Numbered from the stretch's first letter, positions 36,743-45,203 are shown. The stretch is DNA of 64,000 nt from JASHPR01 sp963739645 (GCA_963739645.1 CAVUBM010000086.1:1-64000), one strand, 5' to 3'. Program-made: numbers and translations. The notes: generated by a model from the letters alone, not told the origin.

Positions 36743-38257
36743 CTACTTGTAGCGCTTGCCGTGCAGCATGGTGGCCAGGCCGAGGATCCGTTTCATGTCC
36801 TTGTCGCTGCGGGACAGCGAGGTCAGGTTGACCATGGGCTTGATCCGCTGGCGGGTGATCGACTTCGGCCGGGCGAACTCGCGCAGCCCGTCGGCACCGT
36901 GAATCCGTCCGAACCCGGAGTCGCCGGAGCCGCCGAACGGGAGCGAGGGCACAGCCGCGAACGCTGTCACCGAGTTCACGGCCGTCATTCCGCTGCGCAG
37001 CGACCGGGCCGCGGCCATCGCCGCCTTCTTGTTTCTGGCGAACACGGACGCGCCAAGCCCGTAGCGGCCGGCGTTGGCCAGCCGGACGCCGTCGTGGAGG
37101 TTGGCGACCCTGGTCACCGTGACTGTGGGCCCGAACGTCTCCTCGGTGATCGCCCGGCTCTCCTCGGGCACGTCGGTGAGGATTACCGGGCCCACGTACG
37201 GCTTGCGGATGCTCTCCAGGCCGCCGAGCAGGGGGCGCGCGCCCCGCGCCAGCGCGTCGGCGACGTGCCGCTCGATCACCTCGATCTGGCCGGGGAGCGT
37301 CATCGGCCCGTAGTCCGCCTCGCGGTCCTCCCCGGGGCGGACCGCCGACATCTTGTCGGTCAGCTTCTCCACGAACGAGTGGTAGACGTCCTCGGCCACG
37401 TAGACCCGCTCGATGCCGACACAGGTCTGGCCGGCGTTGGACACCGCGCCCCAGGCGGCGGCGTCGGCCGCGGCGTCGAGGTCGGCGTCGGAGGCCACGA
37501 CGAGCGCGTCCTTGCCACCGCACTCGGCGACCATCGGCGTGAGGTTCTGGGCGCAGGCGGCCATCACCTTCTTGGCCGTGGCCGCCGAGCCGGTGAAGGC
37601 GATCTTGTTGACCGCACTGCGGGCCAGGTGCTCGCCGGTGGCGGCGGCGCCGGTGACCAGCTGCAGCACCGGCTGTTCCGGCACTACCTCGGCGAACGAG
37701 CTGACCAGCCAGCCGCCGACCGCGGGGGTGAGCTCGCTCGGCTTGAACACCACCGCGTTGCCCGCGGCCAGCGCGTAGGCGATCGAGCCCATCGGCGTGA
37801 ACACCGGGTAGTTCCACGGCCCGATCACGCCGACGACGCCGAGCGGCTGGTATTCCAGGGTGGCGGCCTGGTTGATGGCCACCAGGCCGCTGCGGACCCG
37901 GCGCGGGCGCAGCACCCGGCGGGCGTGGCGGGCGGCCCAGTCGATGTGCACGACCGCGAGCAGGATCTCCAGTTGGGCGTCGGCCAGGGGCTTGCCGGTC
38001 TCGTTGTGCACGAGCTCGGCCAGGCGCCCGATGTACCGGATGATGTGCGATTTCCAGGCCAGCAGGCGGGTCTGCCGGTCCTTCGCCGGCAGGCTCGCCC
38101 ACCACGCGGCGGCGTGCTGCGCGTGGTCGACCGCCTCGGTCACCTCGTCTTCCCCGCAAACCGGGAACGTGGCGATGACCTCGGATGTCGCCGGATTCAC
38201 CGAGTCAAAGGTCTCCAGGGGCCGCGCCGGGCCCCGCGTCCACAGCGTCGTCGCCAT
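36743..38257 (-). CDS. Aldehyde dehydrogenase family protein
   Basis: NAD(P)-dependent oxidation of an aldehyde to acid, 504 aa. Motifs: VIGPWNYPVFTPMGSIAYAL, KPSELTPAVGGWLV, IAFTGSAATAKKVMAAC, catalytic Glu in VAECGGKDALVV, nucleophile Cys in NAGQTCVGIERVYV, and EETFGPTVTVTRV. The C-terminal LPFGGSGDSGFGRIHGADGL places it near the succinate-semialdehyde/coniferyl-aldehyde group of class 3-like ALDHs. ATG 38257 was chosen; the 44 upstream in-frame codons are Arg-rich and unlike the family. About 105 bases separate it from the Gfo/Idh gene, which may be co-transcribed. Confidence 0.92.
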   Translation of the reverse strand: MATTLWTRGPARPLETFDSVNPATSEVIATFPVCGEDEVTEAVDHAQHAAAWWASLPAKDRQTRLLAWKSHIIRYIGRLAELVHNETGKPLADAQLEILLAVVHIDWAARHARRVLRPRRVRSGLVAINQAATLEYQPLGVVGVIGPWNYPVFTPMGSIAYALAAGNAVVFKPSELTPAVGGWLVSSFAEVVPEQPVLQLVTGAAATGEHLARSAVNKIAFTGSAATAKKVMAACAQNLTPMVAECGGKDALVVASDADLDAAADAAAWGAVSNAGQTCVGIERVYVAEDVYHSFVEKLTDKMSAVRPGEDREADYGPMTLPGQIEVIERHVADALARGARPLLGGLESIRKPYVGPVILTDVPEESRAITEETFGPTVTVTRVANLHDGVRLANAGRYGLGASVFARNKKAAMAAARSLRSGMTAVNSVTAFAAVPSLPFGGSGDSGFGRIHGADGLREFARPKSITRQRIKPMVNLTSLSRSDKDMKRILGLATMLHGKRYK

Positions 38258-38421
38258 CGCCGGGCACCACCGTTCTGTGCAGCGTAGGTTCTGCCTGCGG
38301 CAACAGCCGTCGGCCGGGCCAGGGCGCCGCCGCACTCGGGTGCCAGTAAACCACCGGCCGGCCGGCGGAAGATACCGTTGGGTACGCATCTGCCCGGACA
38401 GGAGAAGACCGGAGGGCCCGC

Positions 38422-38910
38422 ATGGCAGATCATGCCCCGGACGGCCCGCCCGACGTGCCCGGCCACCCGCACGGCGACCTGCGCTGGCTGCGCGAAGCCA
38501 TCGAGCTGTCCAAGCGGTGCCCGCCGTCGCCGTCCGCGTTCTCCGTCGGGGCCGTGCTGGTCAGCAGTTCGGGCAGCGTGATCACGACGGGGTTCTCCAG
38601 GGAGACCGACCCGAAGAATCACGCTGAGGAGATCGCGCTGGCCCGGGCCGCGGGTGACCCGCGGCTGGCCGAGGCCACGCTGTACAGCTCGCTGGAGCCG
38701 TGCGTGGCCCGCGTGTCACGACCGCACTGCTGCGCCGAGCTCATCGCCGCGGCCGGAGTCCCGCGGGTGGTGGTCGCGTGGCTTGAGCCGCCGCTGTTCG
38801 TGCCCGGCGGCGGTGCCGACGCACTGCGGCGCTCGGGGGTCATGGTCGTCGAGATCCCCTGGCTCGCCGAGCCCGCGCGCGCGGTGAACGCGCACCTGTT
38901 CTCGACTTAG
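38422..38910 (+). CDS. Cytidine/deoxycytidylate deaminase-like protein
   Basis: Zinc-dependent nucleobase/riboflavin-type deaminase, 162 aa. The catalytic H-A-E is in DPKNHAEEIALARAAG, and the zinc site P-C ... C is in SSLEPCVARVSRPHCCAEL. The fold matches the deaminase domain of RibD and the ComE/dCMP deaminase group. The exact substrate is unclear; it lacks the RibD reductase domain. ATG 38422 follows GGAGGG. It lies 27 bases upstream of the peptidase gene. Confidence 0.88.
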   Translation: MADHAPDGPPDVPGHPHGDLRWLREAIELSKRCPPSPSAFSVGAVLVSSSGSVITTGFSRETDPKNHAEEIALARAAGDPRLAEATLYSSLEPCVARVSRPHCCAELIAAAGVPRVVVAWLEPPLFVPGGGADALRRSGVMVVEIPWLAEPARAVNAHLFST

Positions 38911-38937
38911 TCCCCGTAGTGAATCTAGGAAAACCAC

Positions 38938-41481
38938 ATGGACTCCGATCTCGCCTACCGCCCCGAAGATCTGCTCCGCTTCGTCGATTGCCTCGGCGGC
39001 GCGCTCGTCCCCGGCACCGACGCCGTCGTCTACGTCGCTAACACCCTCGATGGCAGCACCGCCAGCGACGCCAGCGCTCTGTGGCTCGTTGAGGCGGGGC
39101 AGCATCGCCGCCTCGTGCCCTCCGACGCCCGCCAGGCACAGCCGGCCATTTCGCCCGATGGGTCGCTGGTGGCGTTCCTCCAGCAGACGGGAACGGCACG
39201 CGACGACCCCTGGCAGCTGGCCGTCTGCGCGCGGTCCGGGGGCGAGGCGACTGTATTGACCAAGTTCGCCCGCGGGACGGGGCAGGCAGGTCCGGTGTGG
39301 TCGCCCGATGGTACGCAGATCGCCGTTGACGCCTCTGACATCCCACGGCGCGACCCGAAAAAGGCCTACCGCATCACCCGGCTCAACTGGCGGCTCGATG
39401 GCATGGGGCTGATCGACGACGTCCTGGGTGACGTGTGGGTCGTGCCCGCGGCTGGCGGGGAGCCGAGACGTCTCACCGCCGACGACGGGGTGATCTCGTT
39501 CCTCGAGTGGTCACCCGACGGTGCGTCGATCCTCTACGGGACCTTCGGTGCCGGCGATGACACCGACTACGCGATCCGGGCCGTTGACGTCTCCTCCGGC
39601 GACTGTCGCACGATCACCTGCGGACCGCTGCTGGGTGACGCGTCCGTCGCCGCCTGGATCGCCGACGGCAAGGTCGTCTACTCCTCCCCGTGGAAGATCA
39701 ACAAGCGGATCGAGCTTGTCGTCTGTGATCCGCGCGATGGGACCCACGAGACCCGGATGCCTGACCCGGAGGGCCAGTTGTTCGCGGATATGGTGGCGGG
39801 CTTCGACTCTCGAGCCATCACTCCCCGGATACTGGTCGATGCTGCTGGCGAGTGGGCGTACGTCTACGTCCAGCAGGGCGGGGCGCTTCGCACCACCCGG
39901 GTCGCCCTGGCCGGCGAGGTGAGGGTAGAGCCGCTGACTGATGTCAGCGAGTCGGTCGTCCCTGTGGGCATCGACGGAGCCCGCCTCCTCGCCATCCGGA
40001 CCTCCCACACCCGGCCCGCCGACCTGGTCGTTGTCGACGCGAAGACCGGGCAGCTTCAGGCGGTCACGGGGCTCAACGGCACCTGGCTGACCGACCTGCC
40101 CTTCGACGTCCATCACCTCACCTATCCGACCACCGACGGCCACACGGAGATCGAAGGCTGGTACCTGGCGCCGCGCGACGGCACCGGGCCGTACCCCACG
40201 GTGCTGCACATCCATGGGGGCCCATTCGCCGTCCATGGCGAGATCTTCAACGTCGACAACCTGTTGCTGACCGCGGCTGGCTACGGCGTCCTGATGGTCA
40301 ACTTCCGCGGCAGCTCCGGCTACGGCGACGCCCACGCGGAAATGCTCATCGGAGACTGGGGCCGCTACGACCTCGCCGATGTGCTCCAGGCGGTCGACGT
40401 GGCCGTCGAGCAAGGCCTGGCGGACAGCACCCGGGTCGCCTCCTTCGGGCTCTCCAGCGGCGGCTACCTAACCTCTTGGCTGCTCACCCACAGCGACCGA
40501 TTCCGGGCCGGCATCTCCGAGTGCCTCGTGTCGGACTGGACCGGCATGCTCGGCTCCGACAAGCCCGCGCTGGTCGCCGCCAGCATGGACAGCAGCCCGG
40601 GCCACGGCCCGGATTCCATGGAGCCGTACCTGAGGATGTCGCCTGCCACCTACGCTGCGCGCTGCTCAGCGCCGCTGCTCGTCCTGGAGCACGAGGATGA
40701 CCTGCGGTGCCCGACCTCCCAGGGCGACGTGCTCTACAACGAGCTGAAGCTGGCCGGGAAGGTCACCGAGATGTTCCGCCTCCCAGGCGTCCCGCACGAA
40801 CCGTTCGGCGCCGACCTCGCTTTGCGTGTTCAACGTGCCGAGGCGATCCTCGACTGGATGGACCGTTGGCTGAAGCCGACCGATGTCTCCGCCGCAGGCG
40901 TGTCTCGCATCACCCGGGATCAGTCACATGCGCGGTTCCAGGACCGTGCGCATGGCCGCCTTAGCCCGGGCGGTGTGGCTCTTCACCGCGCCCCGGCTGA
41001 TGTGCATCATCGAGGCGACCTGACCTTCCGACAGGTCCAGGTAGAACTTGAGCACGAGCGCCTCGCGCTGCCGGGGTGGCAGCGCGAGCAGGGCCGAGAT
41101 CACTGCGGAGCGCTCGAGTTGCGCGATCGCGCCTTGCTCGGCGCTGGGCATGTCCGGCTCGGGCTTGGGCGCGTGCCGGTCGGCCACGGCCCGGTGGCGC
41201 AGCACCGACCGGGACCGGTTCATCACCGACCGGCGCAGGTAGTTCACGGCCTTGTCGGACTGCCGAAGCCGGCGCCAGGCGCTGTGCATGGCGATGAAGG
41301 TGTCCTGCACCACCTCTTCCGCGGTGCTGACGTCGCCCACCAGCACGGCCGACATCCGGACCAGGGAGCGGTACTCGGAGTGGTACAGGTCGGTGATCGC
41401 CTGGCTGGCGTCTGCGGCGGCCTGGTCGTGGATCGAGCCAAGCACGGTGTCGGCGGGCTCGGGTTCGGCCACGTACGTTGA
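38938..41481 (+). CDS. S9 family peptidase (prolyl oligopeptidase type), frame runs past domain end
   Basis: Serine peptidase with an N-terminal beta-propeller (WD40/PD40-like repeats, e.g. QPAISPDGSLVAFLQQTG, GPVWSPDGTQIAVDASD, LEWSPDGASILYG) and a C-terminal alpha/beta-hydrolase domain. It has LHIHGGPFAVHG, nucleophile FGLSSGGYLTSWL, Asp in LEHEDDLRCPTS and His in LPGVPHEPFG. Family homology ends at ILDWMDRWLKPTDV near 40890. The open frame continues to TGA 41479-41481 only because it lies antisense to the sigma-factor gene. I infer that the original stop was lost or is hidden by a frameshift near 40890. No signal peptide is seen, so it is cytoplasmic. Confidence 0.85.
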   Translation: MDSDLAYRPEDLLRFVDCLGGALVPGTDAVVYVANTLDGSTASDASALWLVEAGQHRRLVPSDARQAQPAISPDGSLVAFLQQTGTARDDPWQLAVCARSGGEATVLTKFARGTGQAGPVWSPDGTQIAVDASDIPRRDPKKAYRITRLNWRLDGMGLIDDVLGDVWVVPAAGGEPRRLTADDGVISFLEWSPDGASILYGTFGAGDDTDYAIRAVDVSSGDCRTITCGPLLGDASVAAWIADGKVVYSSPWKINKRIELVVCDPRDGTHETRMPDPEGQLFADMVAGFDSRAITPRILVDAAGEWAYVYVQQGGALRTTRVALAGEVRVEPLTDVSESVVPVGIDGARLLAIRTSHTRPADLVVVDAKTGQLQAVTGLNGTWLTDLPFDVHHLTYPTTDGHTEIEGWYLAPRDGTGPYPTVLHIHGGPFAVHGEIFNVDNLLLTAAGYGVLMVNFRGSSGYGDAHAEMLIGDWGRYDLADVLQAVDVAVEQGLADSTRVASFGLSSGGYLTSWLLTHSDRFRAGISECLVSDWTGMLGSDKPALVAASMDSSPGHGPDSMEPYLRMSPATYAARCSAPLLVLEHEDDLRCPTSQGDVLYNELKLAGKVTEMFRLPGVPHEPFGADLALRVQRAEAILDWMDRWLKPTDVSAAGVSRITRDQSHARFQDRAHGRLSPGGVALHRAPADVHHRGDLTFRQVQVELEHERLALPGWQREQGRDHCGALELRDRALLGAGHVRLGLGRVPVGHGPVAQHRPGPVHHRPAQVVHGLVGLPKPAPGAVHGDEGVLHHLFRGADVAHQHGRHPDQGAVLGVVQVGDRLAGVCGGLVVDRAKHGVGGLGFGHVR

Positions 41482-41658
41482 ACGCGCAGAAGGCCGATCC
41501 GGCTCACCTGCGGGCATTTCGGTCTGCACGGGACATCTTGCCGTCCGCCGGGCCGGCCTCGGCCGCGGCCGTCCGGCGTACGCGACCACCGAGATGACGG
41601 CGGTCGCGTCGGGGGAGAGGCGGCGTGGGTAGGGTGCGGGGGCAGCGATTGCGGGCAT
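40924..41658 (-). CDS. RNA polymerase sigma factor, sigma-70 family (ECF/SigE-like)
   Basis: Directs RNA polymerase to alternative promoters. After a Pro/Arg-rich N-terminal extension (about 70 aa), region 2 reads HSEYRSLVRMSAVLVGDV, TAEEVVQDTFIAMHSAWRRL, KAVNYLRRSVMNRSRSVLR. Region 4 reads LLALPPRQREALVLKFYLDL, GQVASMMHISRGAVKSHTAR. The pattern is that of SigE-subfamily ECF sigma factors. ATG 41658 was chosen for its GAGG at good spacing; a TTG at 41751 is an alternative. No anti-sigma gene is adjacent. The gene lies opposite the run-on part of the peptidase frame, which is the spurious one. Confidence 0.85.
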   Translation of the reverse strand: MPAIAAPAPYPRRLSPDATAVISVVAYAGRPRPRPARRTARCPVQTEMPAGEPDRPSARSTYVAEPEPADTVLGSIHDQAAADASQAITDLYHSEYRSLVRMSAVLVGDVSTAEEVVQDTFIAMHSAWRRLRQSDKAVNYLRRSVMNRSRSVLRHRAVADRHAPKPEPDMPSAEQGAIAQLERSAVISALLALPPRQREALVLKFYLDLSEGQVASMMHISRGAVKSHTARAKAAMRTVLEPRM

Positions 41659-41751
41659 CGCGGTGACCTCGGGATCTCGGCCGACCGGGTCGGCGGGGGA
41701 GGCCGGGTGCGCCGGGGTCCGGCGCACCCGGTTACTTCCTGCGAGCGGCAA

Positions 41752-41954
41752 CCCACTCCCTGCGGACCTCAGCTGGTTGCGGCTGGCATGGGTCGAGCGT
41801 AGGAAGAGATAGGAAGAAATGTCAAGAGATCGACAAAGAATGCAGAAGGAAAGAACATTTAGAGGAAGATCTCTGTCCGGTTTATCCGTATAGATGGACT
41901 ATGATGACCTATCGTCCCCTAGATTCTTCCCACTTCTTCCATCAAAATGTGCTC
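41752..41954 (+). promoter_or_regulatory. A/T- and purine-rich divergent promoter region
   Basis: This is the most A/T-rich stretch I noticed in the window. It contains a direct repeat AGGAAGAGAT-AGGAAGAAAT (41801-41820), further AGGAA/GAGGAA blocks to 41870, and candidate -10 elements TATAGA and TATGAT (41889-41905) before the XRE gene. It separates the leftward sigma gene from the rightward XRE regulator. Confidence 0.5.
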
Positions 41955-42356
41955 ATGGCAAGTGAGGACTGGGAGCGTCTCGCTGACTATGTGATCGCCC
42001 GGCGCGCCGCGCTCGGCATGCGCGACCGCCGCGCGCTCTCCGCGGCGACCGGCGTGACCGACCGCACTCTCGGGAAGCTCGAGACCGGGCATCGGGTGTC
42101 GGCCAGCACGCTGGGCGCGGTCGAGAACCATCTCGGCTGGGCTCCAGGCTCCTGCCGCCGGATACTCAGCGGGGGAGAGCCGACGATCGTGGCGGCCGGC
42201 GCGGGCCAGCCGGAGTACCAGGACCCGACCCTGAGACACATCGCCGAAACGCCCGGGCTGCCGCCCGAGGTGGTCCGCGGCCTGATCGCGCTCGCCCGCA
42301 ACTGGCGGGAGCAGGAGGGCGAGTCAGAAGAAGAAGAGCAGCAGCGTCGGGCGTGA
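41955..42356 (+). CDS. XRE-family helix-turn-helix regulator
   Basis: 133 aa. The HTH lies at about residues 10-65: ERLADYVIARRAALGMRDRR, LSAATGVTDRTLGKLETGHR, VSASTLGAVENHLGWAPGSC. A short C-terminal helical part ends in a glutamate-rich tail (EGESEEEEQQRR). Actinomycetes carry many such single-HTH proteins, often near DUF397-type or coiled-coil partners; none is evident here. ATG 41955 fits the family start; the same frame extends 18 codons upstream into A/T-rich sequence. Confidence 0.82.
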   Translation: MASEDWERLADYVIARRAALGMRDRRALSAATGVTDRTLGKLETGHRVSASTLGAVENHLGWAPGSCRRILSGGEPTIVAAGAGQPEYQDPTLRHIAETPGLPPEVVRGLIALARNWREQEGESEEEEQQRRA

Positions 42357-42391
42357 GCGCAGGAACGGGGCGGGCCGGGTCGCTGCGGCCG

Positions 42392-43039
42392 CTACAGCGC
42401 GGGCGTACAGACCTTGATGCCGAGCAGGTTGATGATGCACGTCGGGGTGGGCGATGGTGTCGGCAGCGGAGACGGCGCCGGCGCGGGCGACGCCGGGGCG
42501 GGCGATGCCGCGCTGCCCGGGGCCGATGATGTCGTGGTCTTACCCGACTTCCTCGTCGAGGCGGCGTGCCCGGCCCCTGGTGAACCGCCCGTGGCGGCGA
42601 CCGGCTGGATGGGGTCTGAGCCGGTGCGCGTGGCGGGCTGCCGGCCGTGCGGTGAGTTCTGCCCGGCGGGGGGCGGTCCGGGCTGCTGCGCCGGCCCGGC
42701 CGGGCCGTGGTGCGGCACCGCGGTGACAAACACCGCGGCGGCGGACGCGCTCAGCACCGTGGCGCCCGCGGCCGCGCCCCAGGCGGCGGGCCGGACGCGG
42801 ACCGTGCTGGCGGCGCCCCGCATCAGCACCCGGGCGGCCAGGACCAGAGCGACCCCCACCGGGGGCAGCGCCGCCCGCCATCCGGTGCGCCGCGTGGCCC
42901 GGATCGCCTCCATCACGGCCGCGCGCTGGACCCGGGCGTCCAGGGACTTCGACACGTACACGATCAGGTTGCCGCGTTCATCGCGGTAGGCCAGAGCCCG
43001 GAGCCCCTCCGGCAGGGTGACGCGTTCCAGCTGGATCAC
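42392..43039 (-). CDS. Hypothetical membrane-anchored protein with Pro/Ser-rich tail
   Basis: I do not recognise this family. About 215 aa: a cytoplasmic N-terminal domain (LERVTLPEGLRALAYRDERG, LIVYVSKSLDARVQRAAVME), a hydrophobic stretch (WRAALPPVGVALVLAARVLM), a second segment (AWGAAAGATVLSASAAAVFV), then about 90 residues rich in Pro/Ala/Ser/Gly ending PTPTCIINLLGIKVCTPAL. The two C-terminal cysteines could form a disulfide outside the cell. The GTG start overlaps the stop of the upstream coiled-coil gene, so they form an operon. Confidence 0.6.
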   Translation of the reverse strand: MIQLERVTLPEGLRALAYRDERGNLIVYVSKSLDARVQRAAVMEAIRATRRTGWRAALPPVGVALVLAARVLMRGAASTVRVRPAAWGAAAGATVLSASAAAVFVTAVPHHGPAGPAQQPGPPPAGQNSPHGRQPATRTGSDPIQPVAATGGSPGAGHAASTRKSGKTTTSSAPGSAASPAPASPAPAPSPLPTPSPTPTCIINLLGIKVCTPAL

Positions 43040-43518
43040 GAGGCGCTCCTCAGCCGGGACGCGAGCCGCTGGATCGCGGCCCACCACTCGTGCGGGTCGC
43101 CGCCCCCGCCGCCGACCACGGCGACGAGCTCGCGGCCGTCCACGTTGACCCGGACCGGGGCGCCGTCCTGGCGCGGATCCCGCGCCGCGACCACCAGGGA
43201 CTGGGGCACGGTGTCATCGTCGGCGTCCGGATTTCCGGCCCGGTCGGGGGATTCGACGCCCGCGGCAGCCGCGATCTTCTCGAACAGCTCCAAGCGCCGC
43301 TGCAGGTCGGCCTGGCCTGCTCTTGCATGCGCCACCTCGTTCTCGAGCTGGCGCAGACGGCGCTTCTCCCGCCACACGGTCTTTGCAGACCCCCTCACGG
43401 CCGCACCCGACAATTCGGGATGCCGTTCCCGTGACCTGCGGCGCGCGAGTGACCCTCGCCTATCCCACCCGCTGATGTCAGCAGATGCTGTCTTCTTGTC
43501 CGCCGCGTCAAGCCACAT
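43036..43518 (-). CDS. Hypothetical coiled-coil protein
   Basis: 160 aa, unknown family. A basic N-terminus leads into a predicted coiled coil (KRRLRQLENEVAHARAGQAD, RRLELFEKIAAAAG). A compact C-terminal part follows: APVRVNVDGRELVAVVGGGG, DPHEWWAAIQRLASRLRSAS. The start is unsure; ATG 43518 lacks a good binding site and a GTG about 40 codons downstream is possible. It is coupled to the membrane protein below (GTGA), suggesting a membrane-tethered two-protein complex. Confidence 0.55.
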   Translation of the reverse strand: MWLDAADKKTASADISGWDRRGSLARRRSRERHPELSGAAVRGSAKTVWREKRRLRQLENEVAHARAGQADLQRRLELFEKIAAAAGVESPDRAGNPDADDDTVPQSLVVAARDPRQDGAPVRVNVDGRELVAVVGGGGGDPHEWWAAIQRLASRLRSAS

Positions 43519-43639
43519 GTGGACATGGACAGGGAAATGCTAATCCCAGTGACCGTCCCATGCCATGCCGAACCCAAGGAGTTACAGCATTAATCAGTCA
43601 GAAAAGGCCGAGAGCCGGACAGAACCGACCGGTAACCGG

Positions 43640-44301
43640 TCAGAACAGCCGGAGAGCGGCGTCGTCGGTGCCGCGCATCGCCTCGTAGTCGAGTATCAGG
43701 CAGCGTGATACCCCGGTCCTGGGCCAGCACCCGGGCCTGCGGCCGGATCTCCTGCGCCGCGAAGATACCGCGCACCGGGGCCAGGAGCGGATCTCGGTTC
43801 AGCAGGTCGAGGTAGCGGGTGAGCTGCTCGACCCCGTCGATCTCACCGCGCCGCTTGATCTCGATCGCCACCGCGGCGCCATCGGCGTCCCGGCACATCA
43901 GGTCGACCGGCCCGATCGCGGTGGGGTACTCGCGGCGGATCAGCCGCCAGCCCTCGCCGAGCACGTGCATCTGTGCCGCCAGCAGCTCCTGCAGGTGTGA
44001 CTCCACGCCGTCCTTGGTGAGGCCAGGATCCACCCCGAGGTCGAACGAGATGTCGCTGAGGACCTCCTCGATCTCTATGGTCAGCGTCTCGCCCGATTTC
44101 CCGGTGGCGACCCAGCGGCCGGCCTCTTCGGCCAGCCGGCAGGGAGGCGACATCCAGTTCAGGGGTTTGTAGCTGCCCCCGTCGGAATGGATGAGCACGG
44201 AGCCGTCGGCCTTGATCATCAGGAGCCTGGAGGCCAGCGGGAGATGCGCGGTGAGCCAGGCCCGCGTAGTCCACGCTGCACCGGGCAATGACGAGTCGCA
44301 C
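43640..44301 (-). CDS. nucS: Endonuclease NucS (mismatch-specific), frameshifted
   Basis: DNA-mismatch endonuclease of actinobacteria and archaea, which replaces MutS/MutL. About 219 aa. It starts GTG 44301 (VRLVIARCSVDYAG); a shift near 44265 leads to TAHLPLASRLLMIKADGSVL, then SYKPLNWMSPPC, and the PD-(D/E)XK nuclease core with GPVDLMCRDADGAAVAIEIK and RRGEIDGVEQLTRYLDLL. A second shift near 43715 gives the C-terminal LILDYEAMRGTDDAALRLF, resembling the clamp-binding tail, with TGA at 43640. The short-reading end at 43590 is therefore not the natural one. Confidence 0.9.
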
Positions 44302-44385
44302 GAGAGCCAACTGTAGTGCGGCCCGGTCCCGCGCCGTGGTGCGCAACTCGCCGTCCGGCGCGGCGGCGGGCCGCGATGGCCCGCA

Positions 44386-44736
44386 TTAGGAGTTCAGGCC
44401 GGCCAGCGCGTCCAGGGTCGCGGTGTGAGCGGCGGGCACGGTGATGTCCAGGCTCAGCGCACCGCCGGCGGCGGTCACGGTGAAGGTGAAGAATGAGCAG
44501 CACTCGGTCTCGGCCGCGGCCAGCCCGGCCGCCCTGGCCGCTACCGCCGGGTCCGGCCGGAGATCCAGATGCAGCCGGGTTGGCTCGGGACGCTCGCTGT
44601 GCCGCACCGCGTCCGCGAGCAGCCCGGCGAACTCGGCGGCCCGCAGCGGCCGTTCGGCGGTGGGCAGGGTGCAGGCGTCAGGCGCCCAGCCGAGGGCCGC
44701 CGCGGTCTCGCCCTCGCCGTGGAGCGGGCTGCTCAT
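44386..44736 (-). CDS. Small Cys-containing protein beside ArsR
   Basis: 116 aa. The C-terminal half (AETECCSFFTFTVTAAGGAL, LSLDITVPAAHTATLDALAG) resembles the region following the DNA-binding domain in some MerR-family metal regulators, with a Cys-Cys pair, but there is no HTH. The N-terminal half has TLPTAERPLRAAEFAGLLAD. It is encoded divergently from an ArsR repressor, which suggests metal(loid) binding or transport accessory function; this is inference. ATG 44736 has a GGAGGTCACG site. Confidence 0.65.
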   Translation of the reverse strand: MSSPLHGEGETAAALGWAPDACTLPTAERPLRAAEFAGLLADAVRHSERPEPTRLHLDLRPDPAVAARAAGLAAAETECCSFFTFTVTAAGGALSLDITVPAAHTATLDALAGLNS

Positions 44737-44760
44737 CGTGACCTCCCAGGCCGGCCGAGC

Positions 44761-44778
44761 CATAGATGACTATCGATG
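44761..44778 (+). promoter_or_regulatory. Candidate ArsR operator
   Basis: CATAGAT-GACT-ATCGATG is a 7-4-7 inverted repeat with six of seven bases matching. It lies between the divergent Cys-protein and ArsR genes, about 45-60 bases upstream of the ArsR -10 element. ArsR/SmtB repressors bind such imperfect palindromes. Confidence 0.45.
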
Positions 44779-44821
44779 CCTACCCTGCCGAGGAGATAGA
44801 CGGATGTCAATATCTGCTGTC

Positions 44822-44835
44822 TATACTGGGCCAGG
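44822..44835 (+). promoter_or_regulatory. Leaderless promoter of the ArsR gene
   Basis: TATACT at 44822-44827, then seven bases, then the GTG start at 44835. The spacing puts transcription start on or next to the start codon, the usual layout of leaderless actinobacterial mRNAs. No -35 hexamer of quality is visible. Confidence 0.45.
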
Positions 44836-45203
44836 TGAGCACCTCAGCCGCTGTCGTCCCGGACCGGTCGACGCCGCCGCTGGCCGCTGCCTGCTGCGCG
44901 CCGTTGCTGCGTGAGCCGATCACCGCCAGCCAGGCCGCCGACCTCGCCCGGCTGCTCAAGGCGCTGGCCGATCCCGCCCGGCTGCGGCTGGTGTCGATGG
45001 TCGCCGCGCACGAGGGCGGTGAGGCCTGTGTCTGCGATCTGACCGAGCCGCTGGGCTTGACCCAGCCGACCGTGTCACACCATCTGAAGATCCTCGTCGA
45101 CGCCGGGATCTTCACCCGCGAGAAGCGCGGCGTGTGGGCCTACTACGCGCTGGTGACCGCGGCCCTCGACGCGGTGTCGGCGGTGCTCAGCCCGGCCGGG
45201 TAG
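44835..45203 (+). CDS. ArsR-family metal(loid)-responsive repressor
   Basis: 122-aa winged HTH repressor. The ligand site is the ArsR-type EACVCDLTEPLGLTQPTVSH, with two Cys at the start of the recognition region, preceded by ARLLKALADPARLRLVSMVA. There are further Cys in the N-terminal AAACCAPLLREP, which could be the third ligand as in actinobacterial CmtR/ArsR types. GTG 44835 was chosen; the frame upstream is open to 44766 but spans the promoter. No arsenate reductase or ArsB/Acr3 pump is adjacent. Confidence 0.88.
   Translation: MSTSAAVVPDRSTPPLAAACCAPLLREPITASQAADLARLLKALADPARLRLVSMVAAHEGGEACVCDLTEPLGLTQPTVSHHLKILVDAGIFTREKRGVWAYYALVTAALDAVSAVLSPAG

Noticed and set aside
35420..38287. 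955-codon plus-strand open frame opposite the Gfo/Idh and aldehyde dehydrogenase genes
   Set aside because: It mirrors two clear minus-strand genes, is Arg/Gly/Pro/Val-rich and has no domain; an antisense effect of high GC.
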